Of a DNA stretch of 64,000 nucleotides, positions 17,503 to 26,681 are shown piece by piece; position 1 is the first letter of the stretch, and each line of letters starts with the position of its first letter. Source of the DNA: Psychrobacter sp. JB385 (GTDB lineage Bacteria > Pseudomonadota > Gammaproteobacteria > Pseudomonadales > Moraxellaceae); the NCBI RefSeq assembly GCF_900163785.1, contig NZ_FUKN01000013.1, forward strand, positions 1 through 64,000, given 5' to 3'. Below the pieces are notes generated by a model. That model was not told the origin of the DNA. It made no database searches and saw only the letters and a list, made by a program, of their open reading frames with translations. A program made the position numbers and the translations under genes.

Positions 17503-20232
17503 TTAGCCTGCAACCACGATATTCACCAATTTATTAGGAACGACGATTTCTTTTTTAATGTCGCCCGTAATGAATTTTGCCACACTTTCCATCGTACGTG
17601 CTTGTACTTTTAGCTGCTCAGGATCGCTGTTCGGTGCCACATCCATCTTACCGCGCATCTTACCATTGACCTGTACCACCATCGTAATGGTATCTTGTAC
17701 GAGCGCATTCTCATCAACGGCTGGGTAAGTTAGGGCGCTACTCTCAAGACCAAGCGCTTCAAGTAAATGCTCGCCCACATGCGGCGCATAGACAGATAAC
17801 ATGGTTAGCAAATCAACCAAGGCTTCATGTTGTACGCGCAAATCTTGCTCATTACTGGCTTTGAAGCTTGCAAGCTCATTAGAAAGCTCCATCAAGCTAG
17901 ACACTGGCGTGTTCAATGCCAAACGATCGCCCAAATCATTATCAATCTTGGCAATAGTTTCATGTGTTTTACGGCGCAAGTTTTTGGCTTCTTTGCTCAA
18001 ATCGTCTGTATTCAAGGCATCGTTGTTTAGCGAATCGAGGCTTAAGTTTGCATCAGCAAGTGCTTGCATGTGTTCAGTTGCAATGCGCCACACTTTTTTC
18101 ACAAAGTTGTAAGGGCCTTTTAACGCGTCATCTGACCATTCAAGCGTTTGGTCAGCAGGTGCGGTGAATAACGTGTACAAGCGTACGGTGTCAGCACCAT
18201 ATTTATCGATGGTAAGCTGTGGATCAACACCATTGTTTTTTGACTTAGACATTTTTTCAATTTTACCAATCGTCACAGGTTGTCCATCTGCTTTTAACAG
18301 TGCCTTGATGGGTTGTCCGCGCTCATCGAATTCAATGTCGATGTCTTCTGCAAAATAGTAAGTCGTACTGCCATCCGCATTGACGCGATAGAACGTGCCA
18401 GCGAGTACCATTCCTTGGGTCATTAGATTGGCAAAAGGCTCGTCGCCTGTGACTAAGTTTTCGTCACGCATCAGCTTGTGGAAGAAACGCGCATACAATA
18501 GATGCATCACCGCATGCTCGACACCGCCCACATATTGATCAACAGGCAGCCATTTATTGGCAGCAGACTTGTTGACCATGTTTTGCGCATCGTTTGGGCT
18601 AGCAAAGCGCGCATAGTACCAGCTTGACTCAACAAAGGTATCAAAGGTATCAGTTTCACGCTCAGCAGGATTGCCACATTTTGGACAAGTGGTGTTTACG
18701 AACTCTGGAATGTTTTTGAGTGGGTTGCCGCGGCCATCAGGCACGACATCAGTCGGCAACACAACTGGTAAGTCTTGCTCTTCAACAGGCACCGTACCGC
18801 AATGCTCACAGTTGACCATTGGAATAGGGCAACCCCAGTAACGCTGGCGCGATACGCCCCAGTCACGCAGACGATATTGGATTTTTTTCTTAGCCAATTC
18901 TTGTGGCTCAAGCTTGTTCAGCATCGCTTCAAACGCTTGCTCAAAAGCTAACCCGTCAAATTCACCTGAATTGACCAGTGTATTGCGTTCGGTATAAGCA
19001 AGATTGGCTTGAGTATCGTTGGCCTTGGCATCAGCTTCTATCTCATCAAAATAACCGTTTGGAATATCGATTACTTGTTTGATAGGGAGGTTATATTTGG
19101 TCGCAAACTCATAGTCACGTTCGTCGTGTGCTGGTACTGCCATCACTGCACCTGAGCCATAACTCATCAATACATAGTTGGCTACCCAAACAGGCACTTC
19201 TTCACCAGTTAAAGGATGCGTTACGGTAAGACCCGTATCCATACCGATTTTCTCAGCTTTGGCAAGATCCGCTTCAGCCACTGAACCTTTTTTGCATAGG
19301 GCACAGAACTGCGCGATGACGTCGTCTTGTTCAGAAGCGTACTGTGCAAGTGGGTGCTCTGCTGCCACGGCAACATAAGTCACACCCATCAAGGTGTCAG
19401 GACGAGTGGTGAACACATCTAGCGTGTTTTCTTGACCAGCAAGCTCATAAGGGAAGTGTACTTCCATGCCTGAGCTACGACCAATCCAGTTGCGCTGCAT
19501 CGTCAATACTTCAGACGGCCAATGACCTTCTAGTTGATCCAAATCGTCTAGTAGCTCATCAGCATAATCGGTGATGTTGAAGTAATACATAGGAATGTCA
19601 CGTTTTTCGACTGGTGCACCACTACGCCAGCCTTTACCATCAATGACTTGCTCGTTTGCTAATACGGTATTATCAATCGGATCCCAGTTAACGGTAGACA
19701 GCTTTTTATAGACCAAGCCTTTTTTGTACAACTGCAAAAATAACCACTGCTCCCACTGATAATACTCAGGGCTACAGGTGGCAAATTCGCGCGACCAGTC
19801 AATGGATAAGCCCAATAGCTTTAGCTGTGCGCGCATATTGTCAATATTGGCAAACGTCCATGCCGCAGGCGGGGTCTGATTGGCAATCGCCGCATTTTCT
19901 GCTGGCAAACCAAAACCATCCCAGCCCATTGGCTGCATGACCTCAAAACCTTTGAGACGGTAGTAACGGCTTAACACATCAGAGATGGTATAGTTACGCA
20001 CGTGCCCCATGTGCAGCTTGCCACTTGGGTACGGGAACATCGACAGCATGTAACGACTTGGCTTATCGCTTGGCTCATTACCCACTTCATAGCGCTTATC
20101 ATTTGCCCATTTGGCCTGCTGCGCAGCTTCGATCAGTTGTGGCTGATACTGGTTGCTGTTATTAGAAGTGCCATTTGCGCTGATAGGGCTGTTGTTAGTA
20201 TTAGATTGGTCTGCTGTCACGGCATTGCTCAT
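17503..20232 (-). CDS. leuS: Leucyl-tRNA synthetase
   Basis: The 909-residue class I synthetase has the HIGH-type motif in PYPSGKLHMGHVRNY and the KMSKS loop in KMSKSKNNG. The CP1 editing domain is visible by TTRPDTLMGVTYVAVA, and zinc-type CxxC pairs appear in CPIPMVNCEHCG and TTCPKCGNP. It charges tRNA-Leu and edits wrong amino acids. The first 45 residues are asparagine- and serine-rich and longer than in E. coli LeuS (860 residues). ATG at 20232. It heads a leuS-lptE-holA operon. Confidence 0.97.
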   Translation of the reverse strand: MSNAVTADQSNTNNSPISANGTSNNSNQYQPQLIEAAQQAKWANDKRYEVGNEPSDKPSRYMLSMFPYPSGKLHMGHVRNYTISDVLSRYYRLKGFEVMQPMGWDGFGLPAENAAIANQTPPAAWTFANIDNMRAQLKLLGLSIDWSREFATCSPEYYQWEQWLFLQLYKKGLVYKKLSTVNWDPIDNTVLANEQVIDGKGWRSGAPVEKRDIPMYYFNITDYADELLDDLDQLEGHWPSEVLTMQRNWIGRSSGMEVHFPYELAGQENTLDVFTTRPDTLMGVTYVAVAAEHPLAQYASEQDDVIAQFCALCKKGSVAEADLAKAEKIGMDTGLTVTHPLTGEEVPVWVANYVLMSYGSGAVMAVPAHDERDYEFATKYNLPIKQVIDIPNGYFDEIEADAKANDTQANLAYTERNTLVNSGEFDGLAFEQAFEAMLNKLEPQELAKKKIQYRLRDWGVSRQRYWGCPIPMVNCEHCGTVPVEEQDLPVVLPTDVVPDGRGNPLKNIPEFVNTTCPKCGNPAERETDTFDTFVESSWYYARFASPNDAQNMVNKSAANKWLPVDQYVGGVEHAVMHLLYARFFHKLMRDENLVTGDEPFANLMTQGMVLAGTFYRVNADGSTTYYFAEDIDIEFDERGQPIKALLKADGQPVTIGKIEKMSKSKNNGVDPQLTIDKYGADTVRLYTLFTAPADQTLEWSDDALKGPYNFVKKVWRIATEHMQALADANLSLDSLNNDALNTDDLSKEAKNLRRKTHETIAKIDNDLGDRLALNTPVSSLMELSNELASFKASNEQDLRVQHEALVDLLTMLSVYAPHVGEHLLEALGLESSALTYPAVDENALVQDTITMVVQVNGKMRGKMDVAPNSDPEQLKVQARTMESVAKFITGDIKKEIVVPNKLVNIVVAG

Positions 20233-20402
20233 AGTCGGCTCGGAAGAATTGGTTAATACTGATAAAAATAGGTGGAATTTGACAATGCCATAGCATAGCG
20301 TAATTTGGCAAAAATTGCGACGATATGATGTATTTGCTTGTCAGGTTTACCGCTAAACATGTGATAGCAGAGACAGTATGTCTACATATGGTCAGTGTTA
20401 GG

Positions 20403-20408
20403 TATAAT
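20403..20408 (+). promoter_or_regulatory. Possible -10 box of the ArsC/Spx-like gene
   Basis: A TATAAT hexamer lies 44 bases before the ATG of the ArsC-like gene. No clear -35 is seen at the right distance, so this is a weak call. Confidence 0.35.
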
Positions 20409-20451
20409 GCAGCGACATTCTTATAAATAATCGCATTGAGTTGGAGTAAAT

Positions 20452-20823
20452 ATGACCATCACCATTTACGGTATAAAGTCTTGTAGCACCATGAAAAAAG
20501 CGTTCAATAAGCTCGATGAACTAGGCGTCAGCTACGAATTTCATGATTATAAAAAACAAGGCATCGATAAAGCAACGGTGCAGCGCTGGGTTAACGAACT
20601 TGGTATTGAAAAAGTACTCAATAAGCGCGGTACGACATGGCGCAAACTCGATGACAATCAAAAGCAAGCGGCTGATGCCAGCGTGGACAATGCCATTGAG
20701 CTACTGGTTGAAAACACCAGTATGATTAAGCGTCCCATAGTAGAGGGTTCGCTTGATGATCAAAATGCGTCGATACTTGTATGTGGTTATGATGAAGCGG
20801 TATTCGACACCAGTCTTTGTTAA
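20452..20823 (+). CDS. ArsC/Spx-family reductase-like protein (YffB type)
   Basis: The 123-residue protein starts MTITIYGIKSCSTMKKAFN, which has a single CxxxM site rather than the CxxC of thioredoxins. EFHDYKKQGIDKATVQRWV and LNKRGTTWRKL match the YffB group of the ArsC family. Members have a thioredoxin fold and may use glutathione, but true arsenate reduction is unproved for this group. The conserved IKRPIVEG near the end is the ArsC family block. The gene is monocistronic. Confidence 0.85.
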   Translation: MTITIYGIKSCSTMKKAFNKLDELGVSYEFHDYKKQGIDKATVQRWVNELGIEKVLNKRGTTWRKLDDNQKQAADASVDNAIELLVENTSMIKRPIVEGSLDDQNASILVCGYDEAVFDTSLC

Positions 20824-20925
20824 TAAAATTTTCATAAATATGCTATGCCTTTTGCTCATTATAACTTATGCTACTTTTAATGGAATTATGTTTAGTAGTT
20901 AAGCATGTACAATGACGAGGATAAA

Positions 20926-21288
20926 ATGATGAAAAAATGGTTAATAATAGCGGCTTTGGCAGTCGCACCCTTGATGGTGACCAGCGTGCAGGCGGCTGAT
21001 TCATCCACTAAGATAACCTTTGCAAAAGACAGTTATTGCGGTAGCTTTACTGGCAATATCAAAGACGGAAAAGTATTTCGCTTGTGGCTCATGCCAGATC
21101 AGAACTTAATCATTCGTAATGTGGGCGACGATCAAATCAATGTCGCTTATGTGACAGGGCCTAATGGGCGCTTGAGTGGTGATCGCTATGATAAGGAAAA
21201 CTCTTATTTTATTCAGCGTAAAGGCAATCATCATATGAAAGTATATGGTAACAGCAGCCATAGCGCTGTTGAGTTCTGTGCTTACTAG
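20926..21288 (+). CDS. Small secreted protein of unknown function
   Basis: The protein has a clear signal peptide (MMKKWLIIAALAVAPLMVTS, then VQA as the likely cleavage site) and a mature part of about 95 residues. It holds two cysteines, one in SYCGSFTGN and one in EFCAY at the end, that could form a disulfide in the periplasm. GAGG-like bases at 20917-20920 before ATG 20926 support this start over ATG 20905. No family is recognised. It could be a beta-rich binding or inhibitor protein, but that is a guess. Confidence 0.7.
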   Translation: MMKKWLIIAALAVAPLMVTSVQAADSSTKITFAKDSYCGSFTGNIKDGKVFRLWLMPDQNLIIRNVGDDQINVAYVTGPNGRLSGDRYDKENSYFIQRKGNHHMKVYGNSSHSAVEFCAY

Positions 21289-21351
21289 ATTTTTTAGACT
21301 TATATTTTTAAAATTAGTTTTTTAAACTAAGATTGATACATAACATGTGAA

Positions 21352-21385
21352 AAACCCAAGCTTAGCTCCATCTAAGCTCGGGTTT
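21352..21385. terminator. Bidirectional terminator overlapping a gene end
   Basis: AAACCCAAGCTTAG (21352-21365) pairs with CTAAGCTCGGGTTT (21372-21385) except for one mismatch. It can end the plus-strand secreted-protein gene. On the other strand the stem overlaps the last codons and stop of the small membrane-protein gene. Confidence 0.75.
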
Positions 21386-21595
21386 TATGATGCCAGCAAT
21401 AAACCAAATCAAACTTGCCAGCCATATAATTAATACGTAGAGACGAATCTGCTCGGCGTTCCAGTTTAGAGCAAACCATTCAATCATAAAAAAGGATTTC
21501 CAGCCTTCTATCCATCTTGCGCCACCATAGCTGATAATCCACCAACAATATATGCTTTCTAATACGAAAAGCAGACACCATAGCGCTAATGACAT
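21362..21595 (-). CDS. Small tryptophan-rich membrane protein
   Basis: The 77-residue protein has two hydrophobic helices (LALWCLLFVLESIYCWWII and YVLIIWLASLIWFIAGII) with a short polar, aromatic loop between. It is unusually rich in tryptophan. ATG 21595 follows argB by about 24 bases, so it is probably the last gene of the dut-pgm-argB group. The stop lies inside a terminator stem. No family is recognised. Confidence 0.65.
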   Translation of the reverse strand: MSLALWCLLFVLESIYCWWIISYGGARWIEGWKSFFMIEWFALNWNAEQIRLYVLIIWLASLIWFIAGIIKPELRWS

Positions 21596-21619
21596 GGTTA
21601 TCTCCTACTGCTCGCTCGA

Positions 21620-22531
<912 letters not shown>

Positions 22532-22596
22532 CTAAAGGGTGGGTTTTAAATGGGTTGTTCTTTTTAGCATATTCAATTGATGCCCGCTCAATACAG

Positions 22597-24312
22597 CTAT
22601 TCAGCGGGCATGGTGGCAATTTGCTCTGCTAGCTGCTGATCAAATGGGCGACACAGTGCCGCAAACTTTGCTTGAATGTCTTTTAAATCAGCCAAGGTAT
22701 TACCAGCGAAGCGCGCTGTCAAATTATGACTGGTGTTTGATTGACGTAGTACACCAAAACCGTGTGCAAAATCTAAACGTACGCCATCAATGCAGCTCAG
22801 CTTTGTACCTGCTGGCAGTAGATGCTGAGCTTGTTCAAGCGTTATGTGATGCGTGTTTATTGAACACTCACACAGTGATGGTGGACACGTCTCTAACGGA
22901 TAATAACCAAAATCGCTCTCGGTAGTAGTCGCTACAAGCTTACGTAAATAATGACAAAGCCTCGCCAATTGCTCTACAACAGGGCACTCTTGGTCAGCAG
23001 TGCTGGGCATTGGCAAATAATGATCCGCCGTACTGACTGTGGCTGGCAAGGATCGAGTGATATTAACCAAAACATCCTTGCTGTCAATGGCTGCTAACCA
23101 ATGTAGTAAACGTAAAGCCGCGTACATGGCGTCATCATAAATAATAAAATGGCCGTCGTTAAATATAAAATGCCCCGACAACTCACCTGCAAAAATAATC
23201 GGGCTGTCGGCATGTTGCATGCGTTGACGCATAAAACTGCTGCCTGTCTTGCTGAGTATAGGTGTTGAGCCAAGCTGAGACAGCAAGGTTGGCAGATGAT
23301 GAGAGCACTTGATATCAAATAAAACTTGCGGTGTGGGCCGAGAGTCCATTAGCGATTGTGGGCGTTCAGCCAATGCAACTTGTGCCAATAAATAGAGCAT
23401 GTGATCAGAGCTGACAATGTTACCGTGATTGTCGACCATCATCAAACGGTCGCCATCACCATCAAACGCCATACCTAAGTCCGCGTGGTGAGCAATTACG
23501 CTTTGCTGTAACTGAATCAGACGATAAGGTTCAGTCGGGTCAGGGTTACCAGTAGGAAAATTGCCATCTGGTGTGTCATTAAGCATGATGACTTGTCGGC
23601 AAAAACGCTCAAATAAGCGCTGCGCAAGTGTGCTGGTCGCGCCATGCATACAGTCAATGACAATGACCAAATCAAGCTGATGGGGTAAATGGCTGTCAGC
23701 TTGTTTATCGGAGGGATAAATCTTTGCAAACACTTGAGTAATGGCAGTCATATAAGCTGTGGCAACATGCTCACTGGTTAAATCAATGGGTTTCTGACTG
23801 AGGACTGAGTCTATTGTGTGTAGATGTGTGTGTTGATCTGGGCAGTGTGCTTGACGATTGAGACGGTTTTTTGTTTCGTTGATGATGAGCTGTTGATAAA
23901 GGGACTGAATTTGTCTGCTGTCAGGAGATTTGTGGTCTACTAGCCATTTCATACCCAAAATGTCTTTGGCAGAATGACTGGCTGTCACAACAATACCATG
24001 ACCCTGATATTGCTGCGCCCAAAAAGCCATCATAGGGGTGGTGATCAACCCAAGCTGGATGACTTGTATGCCATATCGAGTCAAGATGTGGGCCAGTCCT
24101 TGAGCAATGCGGTCGCTACCGCAGCGCACGTCATGACCAATCACGATGATAAGGGATTTAGAGTGCGTTTGTTGTTGGTCGTTGGAATTAGCTGTATAGA
24201 GAGTAGCAAAAGCCCTGCCCAATGCTTCTATAAAACAAGGCGTAAACAGCTTGTACGATCCGCGGATATCATACGCACGAAATAAGGATTGCTGCGCAGC
24301 AAAAGGGGGCAT
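22597..24312 (-). CDS. Phosphomannomutase/phosphoglucomutase
   Basis: The 571-residue protein is an alpha-D-phosphohexomutase. LFRAYDIRG is the usual start, VTASHSAKDILGMKW holds the phosphoserine loop (TASHS), and FDGDGDRLMMVD is the metal loop. GELSGHFIF is the sugar-binding loop. It turns mannose-6-P or glucose-6-P into the 1-phosphate for polysaccharide and LPS sugars. It is more than 100 residues longer than AlgC-type enzymes, with insertions around residues 40-50, 120-180 and 400-470. Next to dut and argB, a common order in related bacteria. The exact sugar preference is not clear. Confidence 0.88.
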   Translation of the reverse strand: MPPFAAQQSLFRAYDIRGSYKLFTPCFIEALGRAFATLYTANSNDQQQTHSKSLIIVIGHDVRCGSDRIAQGLAHILTRYGIQVIQLGLITTPMMAFWAQQYQGHGIVVTASHSAKDILGMKWLVDHKSPDSRQIQSLYQQLIINETKNRLNRQAHCPDQHTHLHTIDSVLSQKPIDLTSEHVATAYMTAITQVFAKIYPSDKQADSHLPHQLDLVIVIDCMHGATSTLAQRLFERFCRQVIMLNDTPDGNFPTGNPDPTEPYRLIQLQQSVIAHHADLGMAFDGDGDRLMMVDNHGNIVSSDHMLYLLAQVALAERPQSLMDSRPTPQVLFDIKCSHHLPTLLSQLGSTPILSKTGSSFMRQRMQHADSPIIFAGELSGHFIFNDGHFIIYDDAMYAALRLLHWLAAIDSKDVLVNITRSLPATVSTADHYLPMPSTADQECPVVEQLARLCHYLRKLVATTTESDFGYYPLETCPPSLCECSINTHHITLEQAQHLLPAGTKLSCIDGVRLDFAHGFGVLRQSNTSHNLTARFAGNTLADLKDIQAKFAALCRPFDQQLAEQIATMPAE

Positions 24313-24631
24313 TGCTTACTCTCCTTATCGTCGTAATCTGTATGGTTGTAGCCAGTTATTTTAAATCATTATTGCGAATAAATAGGGCTGCCAGTGATAA
24401 TGGCAAAGCCCTCATCGATACTATGAGCCGATGTGAATATTAGCACTCTACGATGAGTCGTCACTGTTTAATCTGGTAAAATTGCTAGGCTAATAGTATT
24501 GATGACTTATTAGTATTGATGACTTATTAGTATTGATGACTTATTAGTATTGATGACTTATTAGTATTGATGACTTATTAGTATTGATGACTTATTAGTA
24601 TTGATGACTTATTAGTATTAACGACTGACCA
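24313..24631. other. Intergenic region between dut and the mutase gene
   Basis: This 319-bp stretch is filled for more than a third by the 17-bp tandem array at 24496-24618. No gene is seen in the rest, and no terminator stem is obvious. Confidence 0.6.
24496..24618. repeat. 17-bp tandem repeat, seven copies (VNTR)
   Basis: The unit ATTGATGACTTATTAGT recurs with exact 17-base period; the GATGAC core appears at 24501, 24518, 24535, 24552, 24569, 24586 and 24603. The copies are identical. A degenerate version reaches the dut stop at 24632. On the minus strand every unit carries TAA stops. Such an array can change length by slippage. Confidence 0.95.
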
Positions 24632-25096
24632 CTATTGACGACCAGAGTGGCCGAAACCACCAGCACCGCGTGCGCTTTCGTCACTGAATTCTGTGACCAC
24701 TTCAAACTCAGGACGAGCCACTGGTACGACCACATACTGCGCCATACGCTCTGCTGGATTGAGAATAAAGTCGTCTTGGCTGCGATTCCAAATACTGACC
24801 ATCAGCTCGCCCTGATAATCGGCATCAATGAGTCCAACCAAGTTGCCTAAAACAATACCGTGTTTATGACCCAAACCTGAGCGCGGTAAAATCATGCCTG
24901 CATAGTTAGGATCTTGGATATAAACAGCGAGGCCTGTACCGATTAAATGCGTGGTACCTGCCTTAATGATTAAAGGCTCATCGATACAAGCACGCAAATC
25001 AATACCAGCACTACCATCGGTGGCGCGAGTAGGCAGAGAAAAAGCCTCATCTTCGATGATTTTAGGGTTTACTACTTTAACTTGTACAGCTTGCAT
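24632..25096 (-). CDS. dut: dUTP diphosphatase
   Basis: The 154-residue enzyme turns dUTP into dUMP, keeping uracil out of DNA and feeding thymidylate synthesis. Motifs in order: [30 protein letters not shown] (catalytic aspartate in IDAD) and RMAQYVVVP, with the C-terminal [12 protein letters not shown] flexible lid. ATG at 25096; the upstream TTG at 25114 would add six residues. The stop is next to a tandem array. Confidence 0.96.
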   Translation of the reverse strand: MQAVQVKVVNPKIIEDEAFSLPTRATDGSAGIDLRACIDEPLIIKAGTTHLIGTGLAVYIQDPNYAGMILPRSGLGHKHGIVLGNLVGLIDADYQGELMVSIWNRSQDDFILNPAERMAQYVVVPVARPEFEVVTEFSDESARGAGGFGHSGRQ

Positions 25097-25165
25097 AACG
25101 CACTCTCTTAACAATTTAATGGTTTTATAGATAGAAAATATGAGTTTTAATGTTGCAAATTTTTA

Positions 25166-26569
25166 TCAAAGTATCAGCACACTGGCTAAGCCCAAAAATG
25201 ACATAAAGCCAATGATATCAGTGACCGTTGTCAAGATAACGGAAGCAGATAGAGCAGGGTCGATATTCATACGTTTTAATAACAATGGAATACTGATGCC
25301 TGAGACATTGGCAACCGTCATGTTAATGGCAATAGCAAAACCGATCACCGCACTGATTTTAGCATCATGAAACCATAATTGCGCAATAAACGCCATGATT
25401 ATCGCCCATATGATACCGTTTATCGCGCCAACCCACAGCTCTTTATTGAGCAGCCACAAACGGTTAGACCCCCCGATTTGACCCATTGCCATACCACGAA
25501 TCACGACAGTCAGTGTCTGTGAGCCTGCAATACCGCCCATACTGGCGACCACAGGCATAAGAATGGCAAGCGCGACCACTTCTGCTAGTACGGCCTCAAA
25601 CTGACCAATCACTGCGGCAGCCAGCAATGCTGTTCCCAAGTTAATACCCAGCCAAACGCTCCGACTTTTGGCACTGGTCAGAATCGGCGCAAACAGCTCT
25701 TCGTCTTGACTAACACCAGCCAAGCTCTTCATGGTGCTATCGACATCGTCTTGGATAATCTCCATGATGTCTTCACCATTTAATTGACCAACCAGCTCAC
25801 CATGACTATTAATGACAGGGGCAAAACGTATGTCTTCTGAGCGAAAAATCGCGGCGGCATCTTGAATGTCTAAGCGATCATTGATCGTAATGGCAGGATC
25901 AATCAGCTCTGAAACCAAAGTGCTTTGAGTGTGTTTAATCAAATCAACCAAACTGAGCAGTCCAAGTAACTGTTGACTCTGATCGACCACCAATAGCTCT
26001 TGGCTTTCATCATCGAGCAACTCATCGTTTTCTCGTAGCCAATTTTGTACTTCAAACAGACTCACATCTTCTCTGACTTGAATTAGGTCAGGGTCCATAT
26101 AGCTACCCACTTCCCAGTCTTCATAAGTGTCGAGCTTATTGACCTGTATACGGATGTCTTCGTCCAAGGTCGCCATGACCGAGGTACGAACGCTTTCAGT
26201 GACCGTATCTAAAATCTCGGAGATGTCTTGAGCATCAAGGTCTTGGGTGAATAAAGAGATTTCTTTTGATGAGATATTTTCCATCAATGGCTGGCGCGTA
26301 TCAAAATCCAGCTCAGCCAGTACTTCACCTTTGAGATGCTCAGGCACTTGCGCCCAAATCAGTAGGCGGTTTTGGGGAGGGAAAGATTCTAATAAGCTGG
26401 CGATTTCATATTCTGACTGCTTTTCTAAAAACTCAGTGATGGCATCGTAGGCCTTGTCAGCTACTAACCCCTGCAAGTAAAGGAGCTTATACTCGGCACT
26501 GTATTCTGCCGGATTGTAGTCTCCTTGTAGCGTCGAGGGGCGTTCCTGATCAGGCATAGGGGTAGACAT
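25166..26569 (-). CDS. mgtE: Magnesium transporter MgtE
   Basis: The 467-residue protein has the MgtE N-terminal superhelical domain (about residues 30-135), a pair of CBS domains (about 140-265) and a five-helix membrane domain with PVVASMGGIAGSQTLTVVIRG and GFAIAINMTVANVSGISIPLLLKR. In the family the cytoplasmic domains sense Mg2+ and close the pore when the ion is plentiful. ATG 26569 (MSTPMPDQ) is preferred over the TTG at 26611. Located between rep and dut, with a terminator-like hairpin upstream. No M-box-like leader is seen. Confidence 0.93.
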   Translation of the reverse strand: MSTPMPDQERPSTLQGDYNPAEYSAEYKLLYLQGLVADKAYDAITEFLEKQSEYEIASLLESFPPQNRLLIWAQVPEHLKGEVLAELDFDTRQPLMENISSKEISLFTQDLDAQDISEILDTVTESVRTSVMATLDEDIRIQVNKLDTYEDWEVGSYMDPDLIQVREDVSLFEVQNWLRENDELLDDESQELLVVDQSQQLLGLLSLVDLIKHTQSTLVSELIDPAITINDRLDIQDAAAIFRSEDIRFAPVINSHGELVGQLNGEDIMEIIQDDVDSTMKSLAGVSQDEELFAPILTSAKSRSVWLGINLGTALLAAAVIGQFEAVLAEVVALAILMPVVASMGGIAGSQTLTVVIRGMAMGQIGGSNRLWLLNKELWVGAINGIIWAIIMAFIAQLWFHDAKISAVIGFAIAINMTVANVSGISIPLLLKRMNIDPALSASVILTTVTDIIGFMSFLGLASVLIL

Positions 26570-26612
26570 AAGGGTTCCCGTATTTTTAGAAGATGAAAAT
26601 AAGTACAACAAT

Positions 26613-26650
26613 AAAAATCAGTATTGAAAAAAATCGCTACTGATTTTTTT
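26613..26650 (-). terminator. Likely terminator of rep
   Basis: AAAAATCAGTA (26613-26623) and TACTGATTTTT (26638-26648) form an 11-bp stem. On the minus strand the stem ends in TTTTTATTG. It lies between rep and mgtE, so the two genes are probably separate units. Confidence 0.6.
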
Positions 26651-26681
26651 ATTAAGTAGTGAGTGCTCGATACCGCTTTTA

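Noticed and set aside
24496-24618. CRISPR array
   Set aside because: The 17-bp units are contiguous with no spacers, and there are no cas genes in the window.
26570-26681. Magnesium riboswitch upstream of mgtE
   Set aside because: The leader is too short and holds only a terminator-like hairpin; no M-box features are seen.
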